Below, one piece after another: positions 46,107 to 57,307 of a stretch of 64,000 nucleotides of DNA (within the stretch, counting starts at the first letter, position 1; the number at the start of each line of letters is the position of its first letter). The stretch is from positions 124,001 through 188,000 of the forward strand of contig JANTUC010000016.1 in NCBI GenBank assembly GCA_026873275.1, given 5' to 3'. A model generated the notes under the pieces. The model was not told where the DNA came from. It searched no databases and was given only the letters and a program-made list of their open reading frames with translations. A program made the translations under genes and the position numbers. The stretch is from Pseudopithomyces maydicus. Its lineage: Eukaryota; Ascomycota; Dothideomycetes; Pleosporales; Didymosphaeriaceae.

Positions 46107-46648
46107 ATGCCTCCATCTCCATCTCTCGAGTCCGCCGATTCTCCAAATAACTCCACCACACCACTCCCCAAAGACAAAGACCCCTCCATACCACCACCCA
46201 GACCCTCATCCCCCTCCTCCCTCCCCCGCCGCCCTCGCCCTAGCCACCACCCTCTTCACCCTCGCCCGCACAGGCTCCACCCCCACCCTGCACTCCTACA
46301 TCCGCGCGGGCATCCCCCCAGACCTGACCAACGCCCAAGGCGACACGCTCCTCATGCTCGCCGCGTACCACGGACACGTCGACACGGTCAAGATGTTGCT
46401 GGACGAGGGCGCGGATCCGGACATTCTGAATGCGAGGGGCCAGAGCATTGTCGCGGGGGCCGTGTTCAAGGGGTGGGATGACGTGGTCAGGGTGCTGGTT
46501 GAGCGGGGGCTGATGTCTGGGGGGACAGCCGTGTGCGGTGGAGTGTGCGAGGGTGTTTGGGAGGGGGATTTGGTTGGGGGGGTTCGAGTGGGGGAAAGGG
46601 GCGGGGGAGAGAGGGCAGGGAGGGGTGGAGATGGCGAATGATGGATAG
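46107..46648 (+). CDS. Small ankyrin-repeat protein, several apparent frameshifts
   Basis: ATG at 46107 (MPPSPSLESADSPNN). The body in another frame has LFTLARTGSTPTLHSYI, then an ankyrin repeat DTLLMLAAYHGHVDTVKMLLDEGADPD and a second repeat QSIVAGAVFKGWDDVVRVLVERG. The end in a third frame reads AVECARVFGR and FEWGKGAGE before the TAG at 46648. The frame changes match two missing bases in the C-rich tract 46207-46235 and two in the G runs about 46504-46508 and 46518-46523; with four added bases the length is a multiple of three (about 181 residues). This resembles widespread fungal small ankyrin proteins of unknown function. Three frames carrying one family's parts in order favour base-call errors. 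Confidence 0.65.
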
Positions 46649-47119
46649 GATTGATGAGTGTAACAACCAATCGTGTCATGGAAGTGTTGTCTTCTGGTCC
46701 GTATGCATCTGTGTGGGATCGTCATCAATCAGTTATGTTCTGTTTCAGTGTGATACCAGATACTCATCTACCACCATGGACTGTGTGAAAGAAGTTTCAT
46801 GAGCCACGCCGAACAGCGAAGAGAACGAGTATCAGTGCTAAAAGGAACTACACATCTCATGAACTGAATGACGGCGGGAAGCGGCAGGTGTTAGTGCACC
46901 GGGCCAACATGCTGATTATAAACAGAATTTTATTCACAAAGGGTATAAACTCCGAGTATGCATCACAAAAGCACAGGACACGGCTGAAGGTGAATAAAAC
47001 CCTTCTCGGGTATATTTTGAGCGACAGCTACATTAAAGCCGTCACCACGTACACCAGACACATAGCGTCATGATAAACCTTAAACAGAAAAACCCAGAAC
47101 CCTACCCAAGCGCCCCACT
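46649..47119. other. Intergenic, no gene seen
   Basis: Between convergent genes. Nothing recognised. Confidence 0.5.
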
Positions 47120-48619
47120 TTAGTTCTCGTGAAGCTGCTCGGCGAACTCGGCACCCACGCGCTGGGGCTTGCCAGAGGTCGAGATCTTCTTCTGGCCCTC
47201 CTGGTTCTTGGAGAAGGCAGCAGCGTAGGGGTTGAGGCGGAGCTGCACCTGCTTGTTGCGGAGAGGGTTCTTCTTCTGGACGTTGGTGCGCTTCTGGATG
47301 GCACCGCCACGGACAGGTCGGAGAACCTTCTGGACGTCGCTGGAGTTGATGATCTTGCTGAGATCGGGCTGCTTCATCAGAGCAGAGGGGAGGAGGAAGT
47401 CCTTCTTGAGGGCAGAGGCCTCGGTGGTGGTGCCGTAGACCTTGTCGAGGGCAGCGAAAGCAGCCGAGGTCCAGACGATGAAACGTCCGAGGTGACCACC
47501 GGGTGCGAGCTGGAGGAGGTTCAGGGAGAAGACGGAAGAGGTCTCAACACCGGGAAGGTTGCGGAAAGCAGTGACGAGCTCCTTGCCATCCTCATCGGGG
47601 CTGTAGATGACAAGAGGACCACGGCGCTGCCTGTAGCGGCGGCCCCTGAGCTTACCCTTACCGGCGCGAACCTTGCGGGACTTCTTGACCTTCTCGAGGT
47701 CGGAGCCAGCACCGACGGCCTTGAGAAGAGCAAGGGCAGCGGAGGTCTTAGCGACGGCACCGTCAGCGAAAGCGGTCGAGGAAACGACGAGAGGAACCTC
47801 GGGGACGGTGGAGATGTTGTGACCACGGGCAAGGAGGAGAGCAGCCGAAGAAGAAGCAGCGAGGGCGGAGGCAGTCGCGAAACGCTTCTGGTTCAGGTTG
47901 ATCTTCTGGTGCCACTTCCTCCAGACCTTGGTGGGAGCGAACATGCGACCGGAGCGGCACATGTTACCGAAGGCAGCCTGACCGGCACGGTGGGTACCAC
48001 CGCCAGACACACGGGGAATACGGGCAACAGCGCGACCAGTACCTTGATGATTGTCAGCCCTGCGTCCTGATTCCGTCCTTTGCAGAATGCTCACCCCAAG
48101 ACTCGGCAGAGGTCTGGTGACCGGCCTTCTCGGACACAGCGTACGGCTGGCGCTTGTTCTTGTTCATGCCAGTGTGAACAGCCTGGACGATATCCGGGCG
48201 GATGGGGGCCTGTTGCAAAGTTAGCAGTTGTACATGTCGTAGCGAAAAAAGCGCAATTTTGCTTTGCGAAGCGCACGCCGTGACACCAGAGACTGCAAGG
48301 AGGCATTGGCGAGCAATAGTCCTTCAGCGTGGAAATCTGCCAGTGCGCGCAAGCTGTCCAATTTTCTCCGCGCATATTCAGACAACGATGGTTCATTCTG
48401 ATTCCAATCCTGATCCTTGACAATTGCCTTGCTCTTCTCTTCCAACAGCTGTCCCAGAATATGCGCGGAGTCGAAAGGTGAAGCGATGCGTGCGGGCGGC
48501 GGCTCGATAGCGACTTGCGAAAAGATTGTGAGACTCGCCTTGAAGACCTGGGGCACCGGGATGGTGTCATTGCTGGCCTCTCCCTTGGGGGAGATGACGG
48601 TGACCGTAGGGCGAGACAT
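47120..48619 (-). CDS. rpl4: 60S ribosomal protein L4 (uL4)
   Basis: Three exons (48539-48619, 48095-48209, 47120-48042) give 372 residues. The start is MSRPTVTVISPKGEA, and core uL4 motifs follow: the internal loop region GTGRAVARIPRVSGGGTHRA, MFAPTKVWRKWH, and RRGPLVIYSPDEDG. The C-terminal extension ends AEFAEQLHEN. uL4 lines the peptide exit tunnel of the large subunit. Intron 2 (48043-48094) is canonical with a CTGAC branch. Intron 1 (48210-48538, 329 bases) has branch GCTAAC and acceptor CAACAG, but its donor reads GCGAGT. Only this GC donor keeps FK joined to APIRPDIVQ in phase. A GT two codons later would break the frame. Confidence 0.95.
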
Positions 48620-51600
48620 GTCGTCGTTGGCGGCTGTGATGTTAGTACGCTGATGAGGTTGGAGGTCTGCAGTCGCTGATAGTTTTTCGGTGTGTGGGTT
48701 GCCAAGACTGCACCTTCCAAGCTGCTAAGCGAATTCCCGCTAAGCCGTCTCAGACGCGCTAGCAGCGCGACTCCAACATGCAATTTTTGGAAGCCTCGTG
48801 ATGTCGCGATTTTGGTCTGGTTGACCAAGTGGGAGCAGCTGAGTTATTCTCGACCTCTTGTTGGGTCACATTTGACTCCAACTGTATTTGTGGTTGGGTA
48901 AGGGTTCAACAGGACTGGATTGAGTAGATTCAGGGTCAGCCGTGATTGAACAATTGCTTGAGTACAATTCCATCCTTTCCGAGCAAGTTGGTGAACTCGA
49001 GTGCCGAGAGACTGTATACGTATTGATGGTGGAACAAGAATTATAGCTGTGAGGTTATACCCTCTCGGACTTTGCTACATCGAAGAGGGCTTACCAGTGT
49101 CGCCCACATTGGAAAATTCTAAGCATGATCATATCCAGTTTGAAAATCTTGTCAAGGCACTGAGTTTGACACAAATGCTGTGTACTTGTGAGACATTCAC
49201 AATTATCTTCGCTTCGCGTTTGAAGTGGTACATTCTTTTTCGTTGGTAGCATGTAGGCTACTAAAAAATTACAGTGTAATCAATCAGAAAAAAAACCCCC
49301 CGATGCTTTATGACTCTTCCTTATATTCTTATGCTGTCCTTGCTTCGACCCTCAAATCCAGTCGGAAAAATTACTTCTAATGGACATTCGAAGTACCTAG
49401 TGGCATATGCTGTGGCCAGCAACCATCGTAGCTTTTGCTTCACTTCAGCATATTGGGCGAATACGTTTATCAGATCGTTTAATGCGGTTAGATATACATT
49501 TCATCTCTATGGGTCATATCAATCTCAAACAGCATCAAGTCCAATCTGACATTAATGCGTGAAATTGCTGATCGACACCACCTGGGCACCCACTAGATGC
49601 AATGCCCCTCCGCCGTATCCTGCCATTTTATTTCGAGTTGGGAACAGAAAGCAAGCCACACCCCATAACAACTCACATGGATATCGGGCCTTTGGCAGAT
49701 GAGTACCCACTGCTCGATACCCGTTCGTGCTGGATGGGACATACGAATCCACCCATGCGGAAGAATACCTAAATAAGCGATCCCGCGCGGCTTATGCTCC
49801 GAGCACGCACGGTGGATTATCTGTGCTCTGTTGGGTGTGTCCCGCGACGAAAAGCAGCGTAGGTACATAAACGCCAATACTGATCAATAGAATCGTGACA
49901 TGTTTTGAGCTGTACAGGTTCTTACGACGGTAATTAAAAGCCATAGCACTGTGTATTCCAAAACACACTGCTCCGATTGGCTAGGTACACGAGTGGAAGC
50001 AATGGCTGCAAACGAGCTGCACGGCATCAGGCTAACGGGCGACACGACACAGTACGGTTAGTGTTGCAGGGCTCACGATCTGATACATGTAGATGCCGCT
50101 TTCTCGGGGACTGCGCCCTGTAAATTTCCTGGCGATGGGTAATGATCGGAACTAAAGACTGGAGGGCAGATTGCGCGATGACTTTTTTGTAAAGGCGCAT
50201 CTGAAACCGGCAGTCAGATGACTGTGCCTGTCGCAGGTTTCGGGTGGGCACCCCGCCAACGAAGCTCGTGTTTCACAATCACCTTTGCTGTCGGACAATT
50301 TCTCTCTGGGGAGACTGACAGAGGAAAGGCGCTTCTGGGCTTTGCGAGTCCGATAGCGAGCACGGGAGCGTACCATGGGTTCGTTCGGAGTCCAGCTGCA
50401 AGGGAAACCTGTCCGTGCACAGCAGAGCCGCAAGCTGCGCGCCTGAGGAAGATGCTGACAATGACAAGCGAACTCGGGCGGCACATTCCGGGTACGAGCA
50501 GGTGTTGGGTGGACGCAGGCTGGGCTGGCGTGGGCTGGCGTGGGCGGTATGGACGTTGAAATGGACGCAGCGTCGGCTGCTGATGGGATGGGGAGACTTC
50601 GGGTGGGCTTTCCTCGCCACAGGAGAAGAGGGCGGGTTGCTATTATTAGACGGGAGCGGCGCATTCAAACAAAGAGGACGGTCGCAAGCATCGCGGACGC
50701 ACATGGAGATTTGGAGAGGGCGTCGCAAGCAGCACTTCACCGACGGCCAGACTCGCAGTGCAATGGGGACAGGGCTGGCGCGCCGCTTGGGGTGTGTGCA
50801 AGTGAGGCAGGTTGCCAGGCCGAACGCTTCCCGCACGGTCGCCCCTTCCTCCTCTATTTTTGGGTAGTCCTGCGTGCCTTCCGGGGCTGTGATTGGCCAG
50901 CGTTAGGCGCTGCTCCCACAGGCGGTCCTGCGCTGCTTCCACAGCGACACCCATCCTCTTCTCTCCGCGCAAACCCCCCACAACAACCTCGCCCACGGCG
51001 CTTGACCGACTTCCTCGCCCGCCTCCAAGTCGGTCGCACCTGCCCTCCATCGCCCTCGAGGAAAGCGCCCTCCACCCTCGCCGCTTCCACACCACCGCCG
51101 CCCGTCGCACCACCGCGACACGCACCATTGCCTTCGTACCACGCTGAGCAGGACCCCCGGCCACGTCCATTCCACTTCCTCCCCACCCGCACACATACAC
51201 ACATCCAGGGTACTTCGGGCCCAGTCGCTCCCTACTGCGCTAGTCGAGAATCTGGCATTCTCCTCCTAGAAACCACCAACACAGGTCCGCTCTGCTGTTG
51301 TTGGACGTCGGTGCGTATGCCTGCCTGCCTTCCTGCCTGTCCCCGTGCCCTCGCCGCTGCCTCTGCCGTTGCCGCTACCCTCGACCCTCCCCCTCTGTTC
51401 TACGCCGCGTCTGCCTTTTTTTCTTTCCTCTCACGTCACGCCTGGGCGCGCCTTCCCGTGCTGCGCCCTCCGTCACTCTCTCGGTCGCTTCCGTCACTAC
51501 ACCGCCGCGCCTCAGCGCCTAGTCGGCCTTGCAGCAGCGACCTCTCCTCACAATTCCCTTTTCCGCTTCACCTGCCGAGCCTCTCTTACTGCGCGCATCG

Positions 51601-51816
51601 ACGCTTTTCACATTGCAGCCTGCTAACGAATTCGCGGTGTAAAGGGTACTCCACACACACTTAATATTTCTCTTCCCTCCAAGGCGCAAGCGGACGCCTC
51701 TACCCCCTCTGCGACCGGCACGGACACTCTTGCACACTCAACCACCACGGTGGCACAATAAACCGCGTAAACCCTCGCCCAGGCTAGGGCCACCTGCCGC
51801 ATCTCGCAGACCCACC
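48620..51816. other. Intergenic and long leader, no gene supported
   Basis: Promoter of rpl4 at the left. The section 48900-50150 is ordinary sequence without features. From about 50200 the GC content rises, and overlapping frames on both strands appear up to 51730, which I regard as the 5' leader and promoter of the phosphatase. A CT-rich tract at 51330-51480 supports this. Confidence 0.5.
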
Positions 51817-54800
51817 ATGCAAACGAGCCCCAGAACATTTGCCATGCCCTCGTTCGGCGCAGTATTTGGAGCCGAAGCACGCAGCTCCCACCTCAAACCA
51901 CTGCCCACCGCCGACGGCGCTCGCGCACATGGCACCTTGACCAGGCCGCACACGAGTGGAGGCGCACTCCCCTATTCTTCGTTCCACATTCACCGCGACA
52001 GCCGGGACAGCACATCGACGACGTCTTCGGACAACTCGCCCACAACAACAATCTCGACCATGGACTCCTCCTCGGTAACAGACCCGTCGCCCGGCCCATC
52101 GCCCGAGTCGCCCGTCGCCAAGGCTGCATCCTCGTCATTCGTCGCCGATTTCCGGTCGCGCAGAACAGACAACGGCTCGCAGGACTCCTCACCAAACACA
52201 TTCTTCGAGCTGCAGAGGCCCACCACCCCGGCGAAGAAGCCCCGGAATCTGAAGAACTTGGGAATCAACACATCCACGTCGCTAGGCAATCTACGTCTGA
52301 ACCCAGCGGCTCTTCCAGCAGTGGAAAAGAAGGAGAAGAACAGCTCAGAGCCGCCCTCACCTTCCTTCATCAAGCCTCCGACACCTCCTAGGCGACGACC
52401 GTCCAATCTGAGCTTGACCATATCAACTCCGGGAAGTCAAGACAACAAGCCCATCCGCCTCGTCATTCCTTCTACTCCCTCGTTCAACCGTCCCGCGCTT
52501 CGCCACTTTCAATCATCGCCCTCATTACCGTTATGTTCTCCGGTCGTTGGCCCATCGGGTGGAATGCACCTGCCGTCTCTTCGTCCAGTCAAGCCAACAG
52601 CCTCAAGTGGGCTTTCCGAGGTTCCCTATGAGATGGAAGAAGAGGAGGATCAGGAGCCCAACTTCGACATCCCTCAATCTCGGGAAGAGAAGCCGGCAGC
52701 TTACCCAAATGGCCCCATTCAGATTTATCCTTCTGGAGTCTTCCTTTACTTCGAGCCTACCGCGGAGCAGGCTTGCACGTTTGATGTGATCGTCAATGTC
52801 GCCAGCGAAGTCAAGAATCCTTTCACCACACCGGCGTCTGCATCTCAGAAGGAACTAGATGCCCGAAGACTGGACGGTCCTCCTGCTGAGAATCCTGATT
52901 TTGAATCCATCATCGGCAGAACAGCAGCCCCCGTGGAACAGGAAGAAAGCTCACCTACAACACCGAAGGCCACACCTGTGTTAGAAACTGCACACCCAGC
53001 GGAGTATCTCATAAACGGCAAGATGCAGAAGACCCCCGAGTACATACACATGATGTGGGAGCATAACACCGACATTGTGTCTGATTTGTACCGGCTGGTG
53101 AAAACCATGGACGAGCGAGTGCAGCAAGGGAAGCGTGTTCTGGTCCATTGCCAGTGCGGTGTCAGCCGTTCTGCTAGCTTGATTGTGGCCTATGGGCTGT
53201 ACAAGAATCCCGGAATGAGTGTCCAGGAGGCTTACGACATTGTCAAGAAGCGAAGCAAATGGATTGGTCCCAACATGAACCTCATCATGCAACTTCAGGA
53301 ATTCCGAAATGGCTTGCTCAAGAACCAGAGTCGGTCGTATGGCAACCGATCCGCTGGCCTGCCGACCGGTGCAGCTGCTACTGCCAACCGCAACGCTCAC
53401 TTCGACCGGTCTATTCCTGGCCCTCGGACGCCTCGAACTGCACCTCTGCCACCGGATACCGATATGAGCATGCAGCGTGCTAGTACCGGTAACATGATAT
53501 CAGTATCGCCAGGTCCCCTGTCTGCACCATCTGGATCTTCCCTTTTCTGCCCTGGATTCCGTCAGTCATGGGCTGCGAGCCAGACACAGTTCGATCTGTC
53601 ACCGAAGGCTTCACCAACCACCACCACACCATATGTCGATCCTAAAGGTCACATTGTTCCGGTAGTAGCCATCACGGATGACTCCCCGAAGGTCGAGACC
53701 CATCCACCGCCTACGATCGACGAGGCACAGCCCAGTGAGCAAGAAGCTGGTCTCAAGCCGCTACCTGTGCCAAACTTCTCGCGTCAACTTCCGTTCAGGC
53801 TGGGTGAAGACTTGCCTCAGATTGATCGACCCCGGACTTCACCGAGCGAGCTTCTTGCTCCCTCAAAAGGCCACGAGTTTGCTCCGCTACGCTCTCCTGC
53901 TGTTGCCACCTTCAACATACCTTCCCTTGCGCCAAATCATGCTTTTGGTGTCCCGTTGAAGTCACCCGCCCGACCCGAGTTCAATCTCAATCCTTGGCCC
54001 AAAGGTTACGACTCCGACGAGTACTCCGCATCGGACTCCCCTCCACCCCCGCCTTTATCTCCCAGGACATTCGAGTTCAGCGTTCCCCAGATATACGAGC
54101 GAGATGAACCGGATTCGTACGAGCCACCGCTCCATCACGCGCCACCTTCAACTTTTGGAACGTTTCCTACCGATGTGGTCTCAAACGTTCCGAGCAGGTG
54201 GTCACAAACTTTTGAACTCGCATCCCCTGTCCAGACCGAGCCTCCTCCAGATGCTTTTGAACGCGCTACAGACATTGTAGAACAGGAATTGACGTCTCCT
54301 AGAGCTACCGAGTTTCATATGACACCACTGAAGCCTAGAGTGGCAGACGAAGATCCGTTTGGCCTCGCATCTCCACGACGTTTCGAGTTTCCTCCCAGTA
54401 CCTTCCAGCACAATGGCTTTGCCCAAATGGAGGCGGAACTCGAAGCCGAGGCTCGAAGGCCATCGTTCCAGGCAATTCTACCGCCTTCTGATCTCGAGCA
54501 ACCTGAGAGTATCAACGGATTCGCATCTCTCAACAGCACGGCGCAAGCACCTCCGGCACTGCAACCGCTCTCGACTGGCCGACCCAAGAGTGGGGAACTC
54601 CGCATCGATAGCGTGAGCCCTACCGAAGACATCAAGCATTCGGACAGCGTCTTGCCTAGATCAGATCTTCCGGTCACTCCCAAGTTCTCGGAACGCACAT
54701 ATCTGTCTACTCCGTTGAAGCAGAATGGCGTCAAGTCACGGTTTTCTTCGCCAAATCTTCGAGAGCAGCGGAAGTTACACAAGCTGCAGACTGAGATGGA

Positions 54801-55095
54801 AGCTAAACTTCCCGGGCGAGCTCCAGCACCTACACAAACCTTGGATGACTTGGATGCTTTGATGTCTCCGCGCGCAGAAGAATTCACTCGCAATCCGTTC
54901 CATTTCGATCTGCAGTCTCCCACCGACGAAGTCAGCCCAGCTTCTTCGATCGAGACTATCAAAGACAATCAGCATCACACGGAATGGACGGAGAAGCGCC
55001 AGTGGACACCGCAAAAGTCGTTAGAGGATGATCCACGAAGCCCAGTGCATGCAGGCAGCAGTCCCATTGTTAGAAACATATGGGATGTGCTGTGA
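51817..55095 (+). CDS. Dual-specificity protein phosphatase (MAPK phosphatase type)
   Basis: A single exon of 1092 residues from the ATG in CCCACCATGC; an upstream in-frame extension to 51730 has no ATG in good context. Residues 1-300 are Ser/Pro-rich and disordered. The DSP domain spans about 305-490: IQIYPSGVFLYFEP, then FDVIVNVASEV, an inserted loop, YIHMMWEHNTDI, and the catalytic loop HCQCGVSRSAS with His444, Cys445 and Arg451. AYDIVKKRSKWIGPN follows. It is expected to dephosphorylate Thr/Tyr of MAP kinases, as in Msg5-like enzymes. The 600-residue tail has at least six SPxxxEF-like motifs, one of which (FEFP, residues 856-859) is an FxFP MAPK docking site in form. Confidence 0.9.
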   Translation: MQTSPRTFAMPSFGAVFGAEARSSHLKPLPTADGARAHGTLTRPHTSGGALPYSSFHIHRDSRDSTSTTSSDNSPTTTISTMDSSSVTDPSPGPSPESPVAKAASSSFVADFRSRRTDNGSQDSSPNTFFELQRPTTPAKKPRNLKNLGINTSTSLGNLRLNPAALPAVEKKEKNSSEPPSPSFIKPPTPPRRRPSNLSLTISTPGSQDNKPIRLVIPSTPSFNRPALRHFQSSPSLPLCSPVVGPSGGMHLPSLRPVKPTASSGLSEVPYEMEEEEDQEPNFDIPQSREEKPAAYPNGPIQIYPSGVFLYFEPTAEQACTFDVIVNVASEVKNPFTTPASASQKELDARRLDGPPAENPDFESIIGRTAAPVEQEESSPTTPKATPVLETAHPAEYLINGKMQKTPEYIHMMWEHNTDIVSDLYRLVKTMDERVQQGKRVLVHCQCGVSRSASLIVAYGLYKNPGMSVQEAYDIVKKRSKWIGPNMNLIMQLQEFRNGLLKNQSRSYGNRSAGLPTGAAATANRNAHFDRSIPGPRTPRTAPLPPDTDMSMQRASTGNMISVSPGPLSAPSGSSLFCPGFRQSWAASQTQFDLSPKASPTTTTPYVDPKGHIVPVVAITDDSPKVETHPPPTIDEAQPSEQEAGLKPLPVPNFSRQLPFRLGEDLPQIDRPRTSPSELLAPSKGHEFAPLRSPAVATFNIPSLAPNHAFGVPLKSPARPEFNLNPWPKGYDSDEYSASDSPPPPPLSPRTFEFSVPQIYERDEPDSYEPPLHHAPPSTFGTFPTDVVSNVPSRWSQTFELASPVQTEPPPDAFERATDIVEQELTSPRATEFHMTPLKPRVADEDPFGLASPRRFEFPPSTFQHNGFAQMEAELEAEARRPSFQAILPPSDLEQPESINGFASLNSTAQAPPALQPLSTGRPKSGELRIDSVSPTEDIKHSDSVLPRSDLPVTPKFSERTYLSTPLKQNGVKSRFSSPNLREQRKLHKLQTEMEAKLPGRAPAPTQTLDDLDALMSPRAEEFTRNPFHFDLQSPTDEVSPASSIETIKDNQHHTEWTEKRQWTPQKSLEDDPRSPVHAGSSPIVRNIWDVL

Positions 55096-57307
55096 GTACC
55101 GACTGCACACTTGGTGTTCGACGAACTATCCCAGCTTTGTCGCCATGAACGACATATACTATTCCTGGAGGAGCGTGTGAGATGCACTGCTGCACAACAG
55201 ATTGCAAGTGCATCGCTTGCATAAGGGGTACTGCACGGCAAATTTCCGAATATTCCGAAATGGCAGTATTTGCACCCTTTTGTGTTGGCGCACGCCTTGG
55301 CCACAAGCCACCAACACGAGTAGCGGCTTTTTAAGTTGGACCTCCTGAACAGAATACGGAAACACGAACTAGGTGTTTCGCCACAGTCGCTTAATCCTGG
55401 AGCGAGAAGCGACTGCACGGCTACGGCACTCATTGGCCGTTAGCATCCAGCATCGCATATTTCCCTTGACATTTCCATTTTGCGCCAGTTTTTTTCCTTG
55501 TCGTCTGCGGAGGTAAAGGCAATGCATGCAATACGCACCCTTAATGTTCTAGTCTCTAGTCTTAGTACGTGCGAACCCTCCACCACGCTCTTTACGCCAT
55601 TTTTTCTCCCCACCGTCATCGTCATCGACATCACGCCACAAGCAAGCTCTGTACTTTTCATACCGCCTCATCAAATAGTTTTTATCCTCTTTTTGTTTTT
55701 GTTTATTCTTGCGCTTGTTCTTTCCTTTTTGTCAACTTGTCACGACGATCATGCTGCGCAAGGGCGAGCAAGGCAGACACATAGCCAGGCCTGCCGCCTG
55801 TGAAAATCCACCCGGTCTGTGTATAGGGCGCGTGGAGGAATGGGGTTGGGTTGGTTATTCGGGCGTCATGGCTGGCAGGCTGGTAAGGCAGCTGCTATTG
55901 CTTTGCTTCTCTCTTATGTGTGTTTCTTTTTTCCTTTCATATCATCTCCTTTTTAGTGCCTTTTTCTTTGAAACGGGAGTTTATCAGCTTTCTTGTTTTG
56001 GATCGGACTGGCTGGACTTGGCAAATAAAGTCAGTTGGGTTCGGACTGGGATTTTTGCGTTGGGAATTGGGTTGGTTGGGTGGGTGGGAGAGGGAGACTA
56101 TGGATTGAAGAAGGAGGAGGAGGAGGAGGACCGCCGTGTGGGGTGGTGGGTGGGTGGGAAGGGGAGGGGGAATGTAGTGAGATGAGTAGAATTAAAGAGT
56201 TACTGCAATTGTTGTGCGTGTTCTGTGATTGTGGTGTGATGTGTGGAGGTTGTATTGCTGTGATGAGGTGGCCCAAAACAGTTCTAAGTGCCAAATTATT
56301 TTTCGGTAGTGGTGCAGCTTGTGCCGGGAAAGCAAATAATTTGTTTATAGTCAAGTGACCAGCGGCGAGGTTCAGTCACATTAACACTCACTTACTTGAA
56401 ATAGCAAACCCGGGTCGAAAAATTCCAAGTACAGAATGTTTGAGTATATAAAATCGCCACTTACAGGAGATAGGACGAGTCGGGCAGGTTGGGGTAATAT
56501 CTGATTAAAACTGAAATTAGACTTACCATTAGTATAAATGTTACTCGTTGTGATTGAATACATGTACGAGGAGTAGTAGTAGTAGTGTATATATATATAC
56601 ATATAATTCAAACCCCATCAAACCCGGGGGTCGGTTTATATTCGCGGTAGATGTTTTCATTCGAACGGTTCGTCTGAAGTCGATGGGATGATAATTCAAA
56701 ACTATGTGAGTATGATTGAGCTCTTTTTATATTTATATATATACAAAGGAGCTTGCTATCTAATTATTGCGTACACAGATACAAACTGTTTTTCATCTGA
56801 TTGGTAAGTGGATCAGGAGGCGCATACCAAGTTTTTCTTGATGCAACGAACAGAAAAGGGTCTTCTAGTAGCATATAGATGGTTAGTATTGTCATCTGGG
56901 TTAGTTTATATCGCTTTATCGTCTTTTTTCCCACTGCTTTTGGTCTTTCGTTTTAACGGAGTGGTGGGTTGGAGTGCGGTTCAGAGTGGATAATTTGTTT
57001 CCAGTCCAGCACCACATACAGATACATGATTTATTCCCCCGCTGAAGGAATTGAGTCCGCAATGGGTCCGAGGTCAATGTCCGTATCTCGGTGCCGGAAT
57101 ATCTTTCTATTTGCATTTCTCTTCTCAATATGCAATTAAAGAACAAATAGAATTTGAAGCCAAAATTTCATTACATCTATCCTATCTAGCTAACCAATCA
57201 TCCTGTCCAAAACTCATCATCAATGTATGTGCCTTCAAGTTTACCTCCCGTCATCCGTATGTTCGTTGCTCCAATGTCTCGATCGCACATGTGGTGGCTA
57301 TTGCGGC
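55096..57307. other. Intergenic, no gene seen
   Basis: 3' flank of the phosphatase, T-rich at 55660-56000, and a GGAG-rich run at 56110-56175. The section 56380-57000 is markedly AT-rich with TATATA runs. No gene, transposon ends or RNA recognised. Confidence 0.5.

Noticed and set aside
47129..48070. 313-codon frame antisense to rpl4
   Set aside because: A shadow of the strongly biased codons of the ribosomal protein gene.
50540..51664. 374-codon frame upstream of the phosphatase
   Set aside because: It overlaps other frames on both strands in GC-rich leader sequence and has no domain or splice support.
56380..57000. AT-rich stretch as a degraded transposon
   Set aside because: No terminal repeats, target duplication or transposase remnants are visible.
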